A stretch of 64,000 bases of DNA, from contig JAXLVK010000015.1 in assembly GCA_046329055.1 (NCBI GenBank), positions 1-64,000 of the forward strand. Reading direction: 5' to 3'. This DNA is from JADKCL01 sp046329055. Its GTDB lineage: Bacteria; Bacteroidota; Bacteroidia; J057; JADKCL01. Below are positions 62,086-64,000 of this stretch, piece by piece. Both the position numbers and the translations under genes were made by a program. The first letter of the stretch is position 1. The number at the start of each line of letters is the position of its first letter. The notes beneath the pieces were generated by a model, which ran no database searches, was not told the DNA's origin, and saw only the letters and a list, made by a program, of their open reading frames with translations.

Positions 62086-63099
62086 ATGGAAAATCCTTCA
62101 AGCAATGACATCATCATTTACACTGGCCCGCAGGGGCATGTCCGTGTCGAGGTAATCTACGAGGGCGAGACCTTTTGGCTGAGTCAGAAGCGGATTGCGG
62201 AGCTGTTTGGGGTGGACGTTCGAACGGTGAATGAGCATCTGAAGAACATTTACAGCACCAATGAATTGCCGAGGGAGGGAACTATCCGGATTTTCCGGAT
62301 AGTTCAAACTGAGGGTAGCCGAACAGTGGCTCGCGAGGTCCAATGCTGCAATTTGGACGCGATCATCGCCGTAGGATATCGGGTCAGCAGTTTTCAAGCT
62401 ACGCAGTTCAGGATTTGGGCGACCAAGACCTTGAAGGAATTCATCATCAAGGGATTTGTCCTGGACGATGAGCGCTTGAAGCAAGGAAGCCGGTTCGGCA
62501 AGGACTACTTTCAAGAGTTGCTGGAGCGCATTCGCGAAATCCGCGCCAGCGAAAGACGATTTTACCTCAAGCTCACCGACCTCTTCGAGCAGTGCAGCAT
62601 CGACTACGATCCGAAGTCGGACATCACGCGGAAGTTTTTCAAAACCGTGCAGAACAAGCTGCATTGGGCCATCACGGGAAAGACAGCCGCCGAGATTGTG
62701 GCTGACCGGGCCAAACTTTCGGCACCGAACATGGGGCTCATGACCTGGAAGGATGCGCCGAAAGGCAAGATTCACAAATCCGACGTGACCATTGCCAAGA
62801 ACTACATGTCCGAAAAGGAAATCAGGCAATTGGAGCGGGTGGTCTCGATGTACCTGGACTATGCCGAAAACCAAGCTGAGCGGCAGATTTCAATGAAAAT
62901 GCAAGATTGGGTCAAGAAATTGGATGCCTTCCTGCAGTTCAACGAATACGACTTGCTCATGGATGGTGGCAAGGTGTCGGCGGAGATTGCAAAGAAATTG
63001 GCGGAAAATGTATGGGATCAGTACCGCCCCGTTCAGGATGCCCAGTTCGAGAGCGATTTCGAGCAGGAGCTGAAGCAGTTGCTTTCGAGCAGAATGTGA
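62086..63099 (+). CDS. RhuM family protein
   Basis: 337 residues. The N-terminal part (IIIYTGPQGHVRVEVIYEGE, TFWLSQKRIAELFGVDVRTV, NEHLKNIYST) and the middle (GYRVSSFQATQFRIWATKTL) are diagnostic of the RhuM/virulence-associated family, which has a Bro-N/KilA-N-like DNA-binding N-terminus. Members occur on genomic islands and near restriction or toxin-antitoxin genes; the biochemical role is unproven. The remainder is helical. An arrangement of phased repeats precedes it. Confidence 0.92.
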   Translation: MENPSSNDIIIYTGPQGHVRVEVIYEGETFWLSQKRIAELFGVDVRTVNEHLKNIYSTNELPREGTIRIFRIVQTEGSRTVAREVQCCNLDAIIAVGYRVSSFQATQFRIWATKTLKEFIIKGFVLDDERLKQGSRFGKDYFQELLERIREIRASERRFYLKLTDLFEQCSIDYDPKSDITRKFFKTVQNKLHWAITGKTAAEIVADRAKLSAPNMGLMTWKDAPKGKIHKSDVTIAKNYMSEKEIRQLERVVSMYLDYAENQAERQISMKMQDWVKKLDAFLQFNEYDLLMDGGKVSAEIAKKLAENVWDQYRPVQDAQFESDFEQELKQLLSSRM

Positions 63100-63161
63100 T
63101 CCGTGTTCCGCTTCCTTCCCGTGATAGCGATCAATGCCGCAATCGCGCGTTCGATCCTCGA

Positions 63162-63947
63162 TCAGAACGTCACACCAGCTCGCATCATCCCAAATCCGCT
63201 CTCGGATTGCTGCCTCGCATCAGGATTGAAGCCGTTGGTCCCGGTCTTCCAATGGATTTGCAAGACATGGATTCCTGCGCTGAAGTGAAGTGCTACCCTT
63301 GGTGAAACACAGTAGCTCACGCCTACTCCTGGAGCGGCGTAAGTGCCACCAGAAAGAAATTCATCCGTGACCACGGTTTGCCCCAGATTGACCCGGCGCC
63401 ACGCGAAGGCATGGCCGATTCCAAGGCTGAGCGTCGGTGAAAATCGCCTGTTCAGGCACCGAACCTGGCAATCGGCTGCCAACGGAACTGCTGTGAGACT
63501 TCCAAACCGTTGCACGCCCAGCTCCAGCCCAAGTGAAAACCTTGTGGTAAAGTTGTAACTGACGCAGCCATTGACGGTGAATCCACGTTCGTGGCCGAGC
63601 TGATGCCTTGGAAAGTCCCAAAACGCGAACTGCTCAAGCCCAACCTCGGCCCGAAATGCAACCTTCCTCGGACGAAAAACGCCCAGAATCGTGTCGGCGG
63701 CCAAGTGCGCGCGTTGCCAATCCCTTTGGACGACGCTGTCCACATCGGATTTGTTGAACCAGAGGATACTAAGGTCAGCAGTTTGCAGCTTTACCTTGGC
63801 GGCATTCTCTTGCGGTAAAATCTTGCCTTCATAGACCTTGCCGCCTTTGATGAACACCCGATCGAGGCTTTTCATCCTCTGGCCGAGCAGCCAGCTTGGA
63901 GCGAGAAAAACGATACACAAAGTGAAAAGTCGAACAAATTTGCGCAT
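63162..63947 (-). CDS. outer-membrane beta-barrel-like protein
   Basis: Signal peptide (MRKFVRLFTLCIVFLAPSWL), then a short soluble segment (RVFIKGGKVYEGKILPQE) of the kind that binds carbohydrate or peptidoglycan, followed by about eight amphipathic strands and a terminal Phe (MMRAGVTF). Likely an outer-membrane protein of the OmpA/porin-like type without an OmpA domain. It converges with the RhuM gene, with 62 bases between the ends. Confidence 0.7.
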   Translation of the reverse strand: MRKFVRLFTLCIVFLAPSWLLGQRMKSLDRVFIKGGKVYEGKILPQENAAKVKLQTADLSILWFNKSDVDSVVQRDWQRAHLAADTILGVFRPRKVAFRAEVGLEQFAFWDFPRHQLGHERGFTVNGCVSYNFTTRFSLGLELGVQRFGSLTAVPLAADCQVRCLNRRFSPTLSLGIGHAFAWRRVNLGQTVVTDEFLSGGTYAAPGVGVSYCVSPRVALHFSAGIHVLQIHWKTGTNGFNPDARQQSESGFGMMRAGVTF

Positions 63948-64000
63948 GGATGGTCTTTCTTTGAATAGGTCAAAATGACACTTTTTTAGCTCAATTCCTA

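Overview
The window comes from a Bacteroidota chromosome. The evidence is type IX secretion (T9SS) sorting domains on several secreted proteins (about 26.2-28.9, 37.3-39.0, 39.6-40.5 and 40.7-42.2 kb), a tail-fibre/'bZIP-like' surface protein of the Bacteroidota type, DUF4920, DUF1015 and BlaI/M56 families, and AT-rich and 'VILSVAKDL'-type intergenic repeats common in this phylum. Most of the DNA is moderately GC-rich, so a Saprospiria-like lineage is possible, but I cannot place it further. No rRNA, tRNA, CRISPR array, integrase or transposase was recognised.

Layout. 0-17.9 kb: 3' part of an ABC-F ATPase, small unknown genes, a CPBP protease, a badly frameshifted TMTC-like glycosyltransferase/TPR gene, an intact AAA-ATPase/PD-(D/E)XK protein, a frameshifted beta-propeller lipoprotein, a bacterial DNase II homologue, a histidine kinase/response regulator pair, a DAPG-hydrolase-like protein, a methyltransferase, and a family of hairpin repeats. 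16.4-18.4 kb: a BlaI repressor/M56 peptidase operon with palindromic operator candidates. 18.5-32.9 kb: an accessory region with two effector-like loci. The first has a GC-rich Ala/Gly-rich N-terminal half joined to an AT-rich C-terminal half, followed by AT-rich small secreted or anchored proteins. The second starts with a motif resembling leaders of contractile-injection-associated polymorphic toxins. Between them lie a 22-bp minisatellite and a frameshifted T9SS adhesin. 34-46 kb: secreted and surface proteins (tail-fibre type, outer-membrane barrel, T9SS cargo, LolA-like, M6-like metalloprotease).

45.8-61.5 kb is mostly intact core metabolism and maintenance: DUF1015, Maf, a HigBA-like toxin-antitoxin pair, PdxJ, mannose-1-phosphate guanylyltransferase, RecQ, a serine hydrolase, TetR, beta-carbonic anhydrase, a PrsW-type protease, an ALDH7-type dehydrogenase and a DUF4920 lipoprotein. 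61.5-64 kb holds a RhuM-family gene with a phased upstream repeat and an outer-membrane-like protein.

Broken reading frames cluster in accessory or surface genes while the core genes are intact. This favours gene decay over random sequencing error, although local assembly indels cannot be excluded from sequence alone. The most promising candidate for an undescribed system is the 18.6-25.0 kb minus-strand set: a ~670-aa protein of unknown family, a mosaic effector-like protein, and a string of candidate immunity proteins.
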